Positions 1 to 10,494 of a stretch of 64,000 nt of DNA are shown here, piece after piece. Origin of the DNA: Parafenestella ontariensis (lineage: Eukaryota > Ascomycota > Dothideomycetes > Pleosporales > Cucurbitariaceae); assembly GCA_021596325.1 (NCBI GenBank), contig JAKGDA010000044.1, positions 1 to 64,000 on the forward strand, read 5' to 3'. The translations under genes were made by a program, and so were the position numbers. Under the pieces are notes generated by a model, which saw nothing but the letters and a program-made list of their open reading frames with translations, ran no database searches and had not been told where the DNA came from. Each line of letters opens with the position of its first letter. Position 1 is the stretch's first letter.

Positions 1-1088
1 AGAAGGCACCCTGATGAGGCAGTGCATGCAAGCAGGCTGCAGGCGCGAGCTGCATCAAGCGCTTAGCGTCCTATGCCGCCTCTCCATCTGCGCTCAGACA
101 GTGTAAACATAACTCGTGCAAGTCATGTCAAAGGAGCGTACAGGTAAGCCAGGCGAGGCACCGACAAACACAAAACATCTGAATGGGCTGTCGTTCACGA
201 CCTCTCATGTGACTATACGATGGAAGTGCGCACGACTGTGAGAGCACCAAACCGCAGCCTGCGCAACCGGAAATAAGAGCTGTCTGAGGCCAGGTGATTA
301 ACGGAAGCTACATCTATCAGCCACAGCGCGCACCCTCTCGCAGACATCTCAGCACGCTACTGCCGCCGAATGTCGCTTAAGACGCACGGCCGGTCAGATG
401 CGTTTTAACGATCTTGCCGTTTGCGCGGAGAAACTGCCGGGACGCACACTCTTCACCTTAACTTGACCTGATAGGGCTGCAGTCTTGCACTTTGCTATTT
501 TAACTTCCTTTTTAGCCCACCGAGATTCTGAACAACATAATCTGTCACGAACAGACAAGGGGGTATTAGACGAGGGTCAGAGTACGGCAATGACGGAACA
601 GGCGACAGCACAGTCAACACTACGATTCACGTCGTCGGCGTCTCATGAGATAGAAGGTCGAGAGCCACCGCGTTGACGCACGCTGAAATTGCCAGTTTTC
701 AAAGATGGTGTGAGCATGCCGAGCATCCGGAAGAAAAAGTGTCCCGTCACACCGTGCGTCCCGGCACGTAGGGACTGACATTACATTGAGGATATAGGTA
801 GCATATAAAAGTAGAGTAGTTTCGGGGCATTATATTGATTATTTTCTTGGCGTTTAACCTGTGACCACTGCGAGCATGTTGCTATTCCGCATTTCTATGA
901 TAATTGTATCACTACTTGATACTCTGTTGTATTATTAATGTCTAGCATTATATTCAAATGTAAGGGTTTATACTATATGACCTGCTGTAAATATAAGACT
1001 TAGGATGCTGTTGCCTATATACTGTGAATATATACTTTAATGGGGTTTTTATCGTAGAACTAAAGGATAGAGCCGAAAGCTAGGAGGC
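1..1088. other. Intergenic, no gene seen
   Basis: No reading frame here looks coding. The only open frame of note (485-676) is short and without recognisable motifs. Base composition is mixed up to about 780 and becomes AT-richer toward 800-1060, just before the satellite array. I see no RNA gene or other structured element. Confidence 0.6.
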
Positions 1089-2011
1089 AAGGCGAGTAAT
1101 CAAAGCGAGTAGTCAAAGCGAGTAGTCAAAGCGAGTAGTCAAAGCGAGTAGTCAAAGCGAGTAGTCAAGGGCAGGAGTCAAAGGTAGTAGTCAAAGGTAG
1201 TAGTCAACAGTAGTAGTCAAAAGCAGTAGTCAAAGGTAGTAGTCAACAGTAGTAGTCAAAAGCAGTAGTCAAAGGTAGTAGTTAAAAGCAGTAATCAAAG
1301 GTAGTAGTTAAAGCGCGTAGTTAAAGGTAATAGTCAAAAGCAGTAGTCAAAGCGAGTAGTCAAAGGTGGTAGTCAAAAGCAGTAGTCAAAGCGAGTAGTC
1401 AAAGGTGGTAGTCAAGAGCAGTAGTCAAAGGTAGTAGTCAACAGTAGTAGTCAAAGGTAGTAGTCAAAGGTAGTAGTCAAGAGCAGTAGTCAAAGCGAGT
1501 AGTCAAAGGTAATAGTCAAAAGCAGTAGTCAAAGCGAGTAGTCAAAGGTGGTAGTCAAGAGCAGTAGTCAAAGGTAGTAGTCAACAGTAGTAGTCAAAAG
1601 CAGTAGTCAAAGGTAGTAGTCAAAGGTAGTAGTCAAAAGCAGTAGTCAAAGGTAGTAGTCAAGAGCAGTAGTCAAAGGTAGTAGTTAAAAGCAGTAATCA
1701 AAGGTAGTAGTTAAAGCGCGTAGTTAAAGGTAATAGTCAAAAGCAGTAGTCAAAGCGAGTAGTCAAAGGTGGTAGTCAAAAGCAGTAGTCAAAGCGAGTA
1801 GTCAACAGTAGTAGTCAAAAGCAGTAGTCAAAGGTAGTAGTCAACAGTAGTAGTCAAAGGTAGTAGTCAAAGGTAGTAGTCAACAGTAGTAGTCAAAAGC
1901 AGTAGTCAAAGGTAGTAGTTAAAAGCAGTAATCAAAGGTAGTAGTCAAAAGCAGTAGTCAAGGGTAGTAGTCAACAGTAGTAGTCAAAGGTACTAGTTAA
2001 AGCGAGTAGTT
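1089..2011. repeat. 13-bp satellite array, 71 units
   Basis: A continuous array of a 13-bp unit with consensus aaagNNagtagtc. The main variants carry cg, gt, ca or tg in or near the variable positions (units such as aaagcgagtagtc, aaaggtagtagtc, aacagtagtagtc, aaaagcagtagtc). The span is 923 bp, exactly 71 x 13, so the array appears free of net indels. Blocks of several variants recur in the same order, giving a higher-order pattern. Scattered C-to-T changes (agtagtt, agtaatc) are RIP-like. Every unit contains TAG and the period is not a multiple of three, so it is not coding. Confidence 0.95.
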
Positions 2012-2045
2012 AAAAATAAAAGTTTAAAAAAAAATATTAATTTTT

Positions 2046-2095
2046 TTTGCTAAGACTTTCTTATCAACCTAAGTTGATAAGAAAGTCTTAGCAAA
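2046..2095. repeat. Perfect 23-bp inverted repeat, 4-nt loop
   Basis: The arms 2046-2068 and 2073-2095 are exact reverse complements separated by ctaa. Outside the perfect stem, A/T-rich flanks from about 2012 to 2130 are also largely complementary, so the whole palindrome may reach about 115 bp. It sits at the boundary between the 13-bp satellite and the RIP-like block. It could be a fold-back element end or a recombination junction. Confidence 0.9.
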
Positions 2096-2583
2096 CTTTA
2101 TCTTTTTTATTTTTTAAACTTAATTTTTAATATATTTCTATTATATTTTACTTATATATATTTAACTATTATATATAAGTCTATATTTATTATAAAATAT
2201 AGAAAATCTTTTTTTTTAAGACTTTAACCCTAGTTATAGTACTAGATTATACTTAAACTCTATTCTTAAAATTTAGATATTAACTTAACTATAATAATAC
2301 TATATATAGTACTATATACTATACTTTTTAATAAATAAATACTAGGAACTATCTATAATTATAAATATAAAAATTATTTATATAGAATACTAAGTAAAAA
2401 AAGTATAGGAAGTATAATAGATTAGAGGGGTTAAAATTTATAGGTTAGGGGGGTTAATTATAGCCTTATATAGGCTAAACCTCTAGCGTTAAGCCTATCT
2501 TAGTATAAGTTAGTATCTAACCTATAGCCTTATATTAGTTAGGGTTATATTAGAATCTTAAAAAAGTATATAATATATAGAGG

Positions 2584-2937
2584 ATTAAAGGCTAGTAATT
2601 ACTATACCTATAAATAGTGTTTAGGTTAAGTAGAAGAGTTTAGTATAAAGGCTAAAGTTAAATATATATTTATATAATAGAATATTTATAAGAATTATAA
2701 ATAGCTTTAGTATATAAGGAATCCTATTAAAACTATAAGAGAAATATAGCGTTTAGAAGAATTAAAGGCTAGTAACTACTATACCTATAAGTAGAGTCTA
2801 GGTTAGGTAAAAGGGTTTAATATAAGGGCTAAGGCTATATAAATACTTATATAATAATATATCTATTTAGATTATAAATAGCTTTAGTAAATATAGAATC
2901 CTATTAGGATTATAAGAATAGTAAAGTATATTATAAG
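2584..2937. repeat. Diverged direct duplication, ~177-bp unit
   Basis: Copy one starts near 2584 and copy two near 2761. Both begin with attaaaggctagtaa and share later blocks such as tataaatagctttagta followed by gaatcctatta. Differences are mainly C/T and G/A transitions, as expected if a tandem duplication was later mutated by RIP. Confidence 0.75.
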
Positions 2938-4529
2938 GAATTAAGGTATATAAAGTATAATAGATAGATAAATAACTTTATAATTATAAAAGGTACCTTA
3001 GACTTTACCTAAGAAATACTTAGTTTATAAAATATAAAGTTTTAAGTAGAGAAAGTTATTCTATATATATATACTTTCTCTTAAAAAGAGGGGGGGTTAT
3101 AATAGATATATACCTAAAATAAGGCCTTAGCTAAGTAGCCTTAGGGTTTAGTAAGGCCTTAGCTAAGTAGCCTTAGAGTTTAGCTAGAGCTTAAATTACT
3201 AGGCCTAATTAGCCTAGAATTAGTCTAGCTTTTATTTAGAATCTACTAAAATAAAATCCCTTCTTTCCCCTAAAGAAAGATAGGTAGTAAATTTATCCTA
3301 ATTATTCTTAGTAATAGTCTCTTAATTAGCCTATTATAGTAAGCTCTCTTTAGTACTATATTAGTAAGTTATTAGCGTTCTACTAGGGTACCTAGGGTAT
3401 CTAGTATCTTTTACTTTAGTTCTAGCTATATAGCTAACTAGAATATAAGTAGTCTTGACTACTATTAAGTAAAAATATTCTAAGAGGTCTTAAGTATATT
3501 ATTTATATATTCTAGACTAAAATTTACTCTTACTTATTTTATAAAGAAAGATCCTAGGCTATACTTAAAATATTTTTTATAGTTTTATTCTTATTAGTTA
3601 TAATCTCCTTAATTTATTTATATATAAGTATAAGAGAGTTTTAGTTAAAGTATACTACCTATATATTAGCTAACTAATATACCTTAGAAGAGTAGTATAC
3701 TAGCTAGGTCTTTATTTAGTATAAGTAGTAAAGTTAGGTTACTATTCTTAAAAGTAGTTCTTACTAGCTATAATTATACTAGCTCTTATTATTCTTAGGT
3801 ATAATAGGCCTATCTCTATAATTCTAGTAGTTTATTACTTAAGTTAGTATTATTAATAGTAGATTAGGCTAGAGTAGGCTAGATAGGGGTAGATTAGCCT
3901 ATCTTACTTTTATTATAACTAGTACTTTTTATTATTAAGTAAGAAAGGTTAGCCTATATAGGTTAGAAGCTATTCCTTTTATTTTAAGCTAAGTTTCTTT
4001 ATAGTAGGTTTATATAACTTTATACTAGCTTACTTACCCTTTTATTTACTAATTAGGCTACTCCTTAGTTTTAGAGGGTATATCTTAAGCTACCTTATAT
4101 AAGAGTGCTTAATATAGTACTTTCTCTACTATTAGGCTATAATATATAATAAGAGTAATTTAAATATAAGATTTCTAAGTATATTTATAATATAATAGTA
4201 GTAATAATATATATTATAAGATAAATTACTACTATCTATAAGTAGTATATATAAGGGCTAATATAGTCTAGCCCTTAGCGTCCTTTAACTAAGTAGTCTA
4301 TTATAGGGCCTAATAATTAATAAGCAAAATAAGCTAATTAAGGTTTTTTTAAAATTTGAATTCTCTACCTCTACTAGAACTAATTCTCCTATTAGTATAT
4401 AGATCTATAATAATAGGGTATAGACTAGAAATTCTAGGAATTACTAGCAAAATCCTAAAACCTAATACTTATAGGGAACTAGGTAATTTAACTTTTATTT
4501 AGGTACTAGCTCTATAATACTTTAAAGAA

Positions 4530-6713
4530 CTAAAAGCTATTACTACCTAGAAAGGGATAACTTTCTGGAAACTCAATTGAGTATAGAAAACAATCTATTG
4601 AATCCATAGTGTTTAGTGTGTCTGGGGTCAACTGCGACGCAATAGTAGTACTCGTATTTAGGAGGGTCGTTTCATTCCCAAGTCTCTCTAACTGGGTAGG
4701 TGACGCTATACTCTGTCCTGGACTGAAATCCGCTCTCGAATACAGTCTTCTAGAGATTTGAATGGTACCGATTAAGGGGAGGCGAAGAGATATTCTCTGA
4801 GATTCCGGTGCGTGATGTTGCTGTAACAGAGAATCTAGAGATCGAATAACACTTGCAGCCTGCTGGGCAAAGTCGCCCTTAGCTCTGCCGGTAGATGCCT
4901 CCATAGTCTTCACGACTTGGTTGATCAGGTTAGCTACAATATTCACATCAAACCCGCGCGAGAATCCCCCAGGGCCGGATTTGTGAGTTATCCTGTAGCT
5001 CGCTAGCTGCAGGAACACGGCACCAGTAAATGCCTGCATATCGATGACCCAATTGGCGAAGAAGCCGGCAGGTGCCGTAGGCCTCATGGATATGTACCGG
5101 CTAGCAAGTTCCTGGCTAGCATTCAGACAGGTGATGAAATTAAAGGCGAACTGTTCGTTTTGCTCGTCATATGTCAGAGCCAGCTGGAGATGTGTGCGGA
5201 CAATGAAGTACTTATGCCAGTACTGCAGCACACTCTCGATAGGAAAGTTTGTAGAGGCTTTCATGCTCCACCAGTCGTTTCCTGGAAAACTACCGAGTAA
5301 TTGAAGTTCCTGGTCAGTCCGCATAACGGCGTTGAACAGCTCAGAGAGCGGTTTCCGAGCGCTTTTCATGCCATCCAGTTCAACCACCCGGCTGGCAATT
5401 CCAGCGAGACTGTAGAGGTAGGCTTGCACGTTGACGTTGCCTGCAGCATCCAGAAGTGGCCGATCAGGAAGGGAGTAATTTGCTGTTGCCAGTGGAAGGG
5501 AGCACACCATTGATGTGATTCTGTCAATTGCGCAAATGGATTCCCAAACCTGAGCACGATGTTTGAGACGAGACATATGTGGGGCTGAGGATGTCGATTC
5601 TCTGGATTCGAGCGAGGCCAAAGTCGTTGCGGCTCGTGGCAGTCCGAGTAGCTCAGCTAGTGCAATGACCCTTCTTGACAGCACCCACATCTTGGTGACT
5701 TTGACTCGACCCAGCTGCCTGGAGCGAGGAAAGTGGCTTTAGCAATTGCACTGGTCAACGATCATATCGAAACAGGTACGTACAATCTTAGGAAGAGCAA
5801 GGCTGCTTCGATGCCCTCGATAGTCCCAGCAAGACCATCGTCTGTAATCACGATACGCTCAACGGTGTCGGACACGTTCTTCACAAACGTCGAATGATTC
5901 TGCATGCTCTCGGAAGTGGGAAAACTTGCTGTTGCTGGCGCATGCTGCACTGTCATTGCAATATACAGGAGGAGAGTGGCAAGAGCGACTGGGTCATCAT
6001 GATACTGTAACTCAGTATGCAAAGCAAGCATTGCATCTGGGGTCGTGTTTATGTTGGTCACCGGGAAGAAGGAGGCGTACAACGGCAGCCATAAGGAAGC
6101 ATATGCCGCTATAGTCGCCATATCCGCGCGAGAGGGGGTCAAGGCTCGTAGAGCAGTGCACACCTGAGTTTTCTGGGGACTTGTTGGATGATGGGATGGA
6201 GTCGAAATGCCTTGGCCAAGCTCATGGCCGTTGGAGTCGAGCAAGCTGTTGTCAAACAGTTGGAGCAGATGGGTAGGTGCATTTGCTTGGGAGAGGTCTT
6301 CCGATGCGTCCGTGTCGTCATCCATATCATCAACGCCATTGAAGTTACTTGCGTGTAATGTCTCGCACCCATTGGATGTTATTATGCCGTTCTGAGCCTG
6401 CAAGTCTCGAACAGCAGCCCAGATTGCCGACTGGTTCCGTTCGAGGCTCACCAGGCGAGCTCTCGTTGTGACTCGGACTGCTTCAGGCCCCGGCGTCCGT
6501 AAACGTTGCGGCTCGCACAACAGTCCCCTACCCTCACAATAACTGCACATCTGCGCCGCCTCTGACGGCCAGTTGCAGCGGACTTTTCTTCTTCTGCCTT
6601 CTAAATGTCAGTATGTTGCTCAACTTGTCAAAGCAGGATGGGCATGCCTCACACTCGGCACAACTCCTAGGGTTTTTGCCAGGCCATTTTGACCCAGGCT
6701 CTTCTGTCGACAT
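4530..6713 (-). CDS. Zn2Cys6 fungal transcription factor
   Basis: Nuclear DNA-binding regulator of the Gal4-type binuclear zinc cluster family. Exons on the minus strand are 6713-6653, 6597-5784 and 5718-4530, giving 687 aa, a normal length. The zinc cluster uses C18, C21, C28, C38, C41 and C48 (CX2CX6CX9CX2CX6C) with a basic RRRKVR stretch between C21 and C28. Codon C21 is split by intron 1, and the model requires the AAG acceptor before 6597. Intron 2 uses a GTACGT donor and joins FLRL to QLGRVKVTK, the middle of a fungal-TF regulatory domain (residues about 200-600). The target is unknown; no cluster neighbour is obvious. The stop lies right at the edge of the RIP-like block, so the C-terminus may have been altered by that insertion. 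Confidence 0.85.
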
Positions 6714-6829
6714 GGCAGTGTATATGCTCTGTAATCAACAATGACAGCAAGGAACAGCCCCGCGATGATATAGTAAAGGAAGTTCAACGTCCACGGCGAG
6801 CCCTCAGCATCTTGTGCGGGGTCCGTGTT

Positions 6830-6886
6830 CGTGCTCCGTGCTCCGTCCTCCGTGCTCCGTCCTCCGTGCTCCGTGCTCCGTCCCCC
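6830..6886. repeat. Microsatellite, ctccgtg-type units
   Basis: Imperfect tandem copies of a roughly 7-bp unit (ctccgtg/ctccgtc) in the upstream region of the transcription factor gene. It is a simple repeat with no coding sense. It lies between the TF start at 6713 and the next gene and could affect promoter spacing. Confidence 0.8.
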
Positions 6887-7409
6887 GGCTTTAAACTCGC
6901 TGTATTATTATATCCGCGCAGTCGTCCATGTCAACCCAACGCAGCATGTTGGATATTCCGAGCACTCCCTCCCCATTTCCAGACAAAACAATCGTCGTAA
7001 TATGGGAATTGACAGACGGTTGTTACCAGAACTCAAACCATCAAGCTTTCAGGCTCCGTAGCGAGTGTTACATTGTATGGAAATCAAGGAAGGGCGGCCA
7101 GTGCTAACAGACCAGGACTGCGCCTCAGGCACCTTCATCGAATTCCCGCACTTTACAGCGCTTTCTGCCGCCTTGCAAATCATTGGATGACATGACCAGT
7201 AGTTGAAATTGGCTACTGGGTGGCGTGGTGCGAGCGGGCGGCTTCGCAGCCTGCACATCTCCGAAATCTCGCTTGGCAGTGCGAAAGGTGCTCCGCCGTC
7301 CGAGTCAATGGAATATTTCTAAAGCTGCCCCTTCTTCTTGGTAACTATCTTATACCTCACCAATATCCTGAACATTGAGCAGCAAGATTACATAAGGATA
7401 GCGTTCAAC

Positions 7410-8425
7410 ATGTCGTCTTCCGTTGAACATGGGGTACGTATCGCCGTGTCATGCAAAGCCATTGCCAGCTAACACTGGGTCCGCAGCCTCCATATGTCCC
7501 AACAAATGCCACGCCGGGCCAACACCCCAACATAGTCCAAGATATCGCCCCATCTGCGGTCTTTCTTGCTTTATACATCGCCTCGGCCGTGTGCCATCAG
7601 TTTACCTTTCAGAAAAACCGTAGGAGGGGCCACAAATTCCTCATGTCATGGGCAATGTTCGGATTTTCCATGGCAAGATCTGGTACCATGATCCTCAGAA
7701 TTGCATGGGCGACCCGACCGAACAATGGCAGTGTAGCACTTGCTGCTACCATCTTCGCCCTTCTCGGGGTGCTTGTCATCTACATCGTTGTACTTCTCCT
7801 CTCGTTACGCGTCTTCCGGGCTCGTCAGCCACGACTGGGCTGGAATGCGTGGCTTAGGAAAGGCATCAAGATCACGTATGGGGTTCTTCTCATCGTGGTC
7901 CTGGTGGTCGTTCCTTTCGGCATTGTGGCTAGCTTTACCAAGGATTCGGAACTACTCAACGCTTGCCTCTGGATTCAGAGGGCCGGCGTTCTCTACTTCT
8001 TCCTGTTCAACTTGATAGCGCCAGTCCTTTACATGCTTGCTTTGTTACTGCCACGTCCAAAGGACATTGAGCCCGAAAACTTTGGCACAGGAAGCATGCA
8101 GACCAAGGTGATCATCCTCGGCGTGGTGCTGTTCTTCACCAACTGTATCTCAGTATTCCGTTTTGGAGTCACCTGGACATCCTATCGACCACTTTCAGAT
8201 CCTGCATGGTATGATACTAGGGCCGCCTTTTACATCATCGAGATGGGCTTCGAATTAGTCATCACCTTCACCTTGATCTTTTCACGCTTTGACAGGCGTT
8301 TTTGGATACCGAACGGTAGTAGAAAACCCGGCAACTACTCCAGTAACGGACTCGAGGGTAGCGGGCACAACCCATTCCTGATGTTACAGCAGGACAAAGG
8401 AGTGAGCTCCGGGGAGACTTTATGA
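7410..8425 (+). CDS. Seven-TM membrane protein, DUF3112-like
   Basis: Integral membrane protein of 320 aa, exons 7410-7433 and 7487-8425. The 24-nt first exon encodes eight residues and is spliced in phase 0 (donor GTACGT, acceptor CCGCAG), joining to PPYVPTNATPG. About seven hydrophobic helices follow, with SWAMFGFSMARSGTMILRI in the second helix region and a polar tail after the last. The layout resembles the fungal DUF3112 family, which is often named as GPCR-like without proof of function. The family call is from memory of its motifs. Ligand and partners are unknown. Confidence 0.75.
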
Positions 8426-9126
8426 TTGGACATTATTACCATGCCGTGCATACATGGTGATGAAGTCTTTTTGTTAATCATCGTATCTTAAGGGTGAAAA
8501 GGCAACATGTACAACAGAAGTTAGAATGAAAGGAAATTGAAATATAGTACGCCCAGATCATATATTTCCCAATTCCATCGCTAAACATAGTTTTTGTAAG
8601 TGCGAAAATTTGGTATCGCAGAACATGCCGTGCCATATGCTCGCGACGACACGAGGCTGGCTAGATTGCGGTTTCCTAAGCATGATGGCTGTTCGCTTGT
8701 CCATGGCTGTCGGCAAGGTGCTCTTCTCGTAGCAAATTTTAACTGCCGCAGCAGGACGGTATATTAAAAAACAGACAATAGGTTAGGCGACGCAGGACTG
8801 CAGAGTCTAAGCCAGAAAGCGGGTTAGTAGTAAAGGGCAACATGCGCCGGAATGCGCTCATGCGGATCATCTGTGGGAGGCAGGTGCTGACTGAAGTTTA
8901 GGGCGGAGGGTCCCCTTAATGTCAAGCCGTCCTACTCTCTCAGAAATATGTTCATGACGTTCCGATATGTGTGGTGCTCACTAAAAAGAGTAGATCATGA
9001 GCTTATTTTTGGTAAACTACATGAATTTGATTGCTAAACATGGAATCTTGCCTGTGACACAAGACATTACAGATGCTGGGCAAGGTCAACAGTCTGACTC
9101 AAACACCCTCTCAAGCTTCAGGGCAT
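8426..9126. other. Intergenic, no gene seen
   Basis: Contains the 3' flank of the DUF3112-like gene and the 3' flank of the questin-oxidase relic. Open frames such as 8997-9212 lie antisense to or beside the relic and show no family features. Confidence 0.5.
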
Positions 9127-9990
9127 CTAATATTCCGAAGGTACAAGTGCCCAACATTCTTCAAAGCCTGCGCCCCAAATCCACTTCTCCTCAATCGGTC
9201 GATTCGCAGTAGAGTCGTAACCTAACTGCGCGATTTTGAACCAGTCATTGCTCTTATAGGGAAAGCTTCAGCGTCATGGCGATTCTCAAAGGGTTCCGAG
9301 ACGTTCTGACCATGTTTGAGACCACGCAACAACTTTACGAGATGCCCATTGTCATGCTCCTTCAAGACCGCACCGTGCAACGTACTCCAATCAAAGCCAT
9401 CATTACGAGTTGCCGTGTAATTGACTATGGCACTATGATTGAGCCCTACAGCACTGCTCGCAGCATACCAAAGTAGGTCGCCGCGGCCTTTCCGTTCCAG
9501 AAGCCGGACTTTATTCGACTGCAATCCATGGTTGCCTTAAAAGTACGTCGAGGAATATGGAGGCGGTTACTCCGTGCATATTGGAAGAAATCTATCTTGT
9601 GCTCCTTTCCAGGTCGTTTCGCAGCTCCGGTGGCATACACTGTCATGCGCAATCATCCCTGCTAATTAACCATTTTTGGGACCTTGTTGAGGTCATCACC
9701 AGTTACTGATCTGAACCAAGCCAGGGAGTAACACCAGGCGCAAAGACCATGCGTTTGATGATCGCAGGTTTCGAAAACGCAGCAGAGGTGGAGAATAAGT
9801 CGCATGTGGGATTTTAACCCTTCCGCGCTCATCTGCAGTGGCATATCGAGAAATGTCCAAATGGCTACATGTCCAGTGCCTATCAAAAGGCGAGCTCCTG
9901 CAAAATATTGTAACCGCCCAAAAGAGCGCCGGCAAGCGGGAAAAGAGACCGTACAATATGCAGTCGGGCCCAACGTCCCAGGTTTCACGT
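9127..9990 (-). pseudogene. Questin-oxidase-like (DUF4243) pseudogene
   Basis: Fragments of a Baeyer-Villiger-type questin oxidase family protein remain in order on the minus strand. Near 9640-9590 is TVYATGAAKRPGKE followed by KIDFF; near 9520-9370 is NKVRLLERKGRGDLLWYA and later HDNGHLVKLLRGL; at 9250-9130 is WFKIAQLGYDSTANRP and a C-terminal WGAGFEECW ending at the stop 9129-9127. The pieces lie in three frames. At least two in-frame stops lie between DDLNKVPKMVN and RMTVYATG, and at least two frameshifts are needed. The N-terminal half is not recognisable. Family members act in anthraquinone/xanthone-type polyketide pathways, but this copy cannot make an enzyme. Confidence 0.72.
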
Positions 9991-10494
9991 GCCTCTCCTT
10001 GACATATTCAATCCCGCCAACCAGATGCGGCAGGCTCCTACTCCGTAATCTTAGAGGCTAAGAACTGTGCCCAAGTTATGCGCTACTACTATCACTTAGG
10101 AGAGTGCCATTGCAGAAGTTTAGATCTTACTCACCATGCTACGGCTATCTAAAGACTGCTACTTCCTGCTCTTAATCAAGCATTTTCACGAACACAAATG
10201 GCAAGCCTGCATGCTGTCCTGACATTACACAATCCAAATTTCATGGGAAGACAATTAGCCTAACTCGTTCCCTAGGCTTGGGTGACGGCAGAGAAGCACT
10301 TGCCGAGGAAGCTTGTCAAAGATAAGAGTGGCGAGAGCTTGCCGCTAAGCGACAAAGGGCAACTCGCAACTCGTATTGGCGTCGCGACCGGCCTATCGCC
10401 AGATTAGCGCCGAATGTGCGCGATCTTAAAAACCGCGAGGAGACCGCCGCTCTGGGTGTCGCATTCGCACCCTCCTCCAAATATCTGACACATA
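9991..10494. other. Intergenic; upstream of NCS1 permease
   Basis: Probably holds the unrecognisable 5' part of the DUF4243 relic and the promoter of the permease. No intact gene is visible. The open frame 10404-10670 on the minus strand is antisense to the permease first exon. Confidence 0.45.

Larger units (their letters stand above)
2012..4529. repeat. AT-rich RIP-like degraded repeat block
   Basis: About 2.5 kb of very AT-rich sequence, dense in TpA and almost without CpG, with stop codons in every frame. This is the pattern expected from repeat-induced point mutation of transposon DNA in filamentous ascomycetes. Internal structure survives: two diverged direct copies about 177 bp apart start near 2584 and 2761, and a 32-bp unit is tandemly duplicated at 3121-3152 and 3153-3184. 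No transposase or polymerase motif can be read, so the element class is unknown. The block ends sharply at the 3' end of the transcription factor gene. Confidence 0.85.

Noticed and set aside
1089..2011. Possible CRISPR-like array
   Set aside because: There are no unique spacers; it is a head-to-tail 13-bp satellite in a eukaryotic genome.
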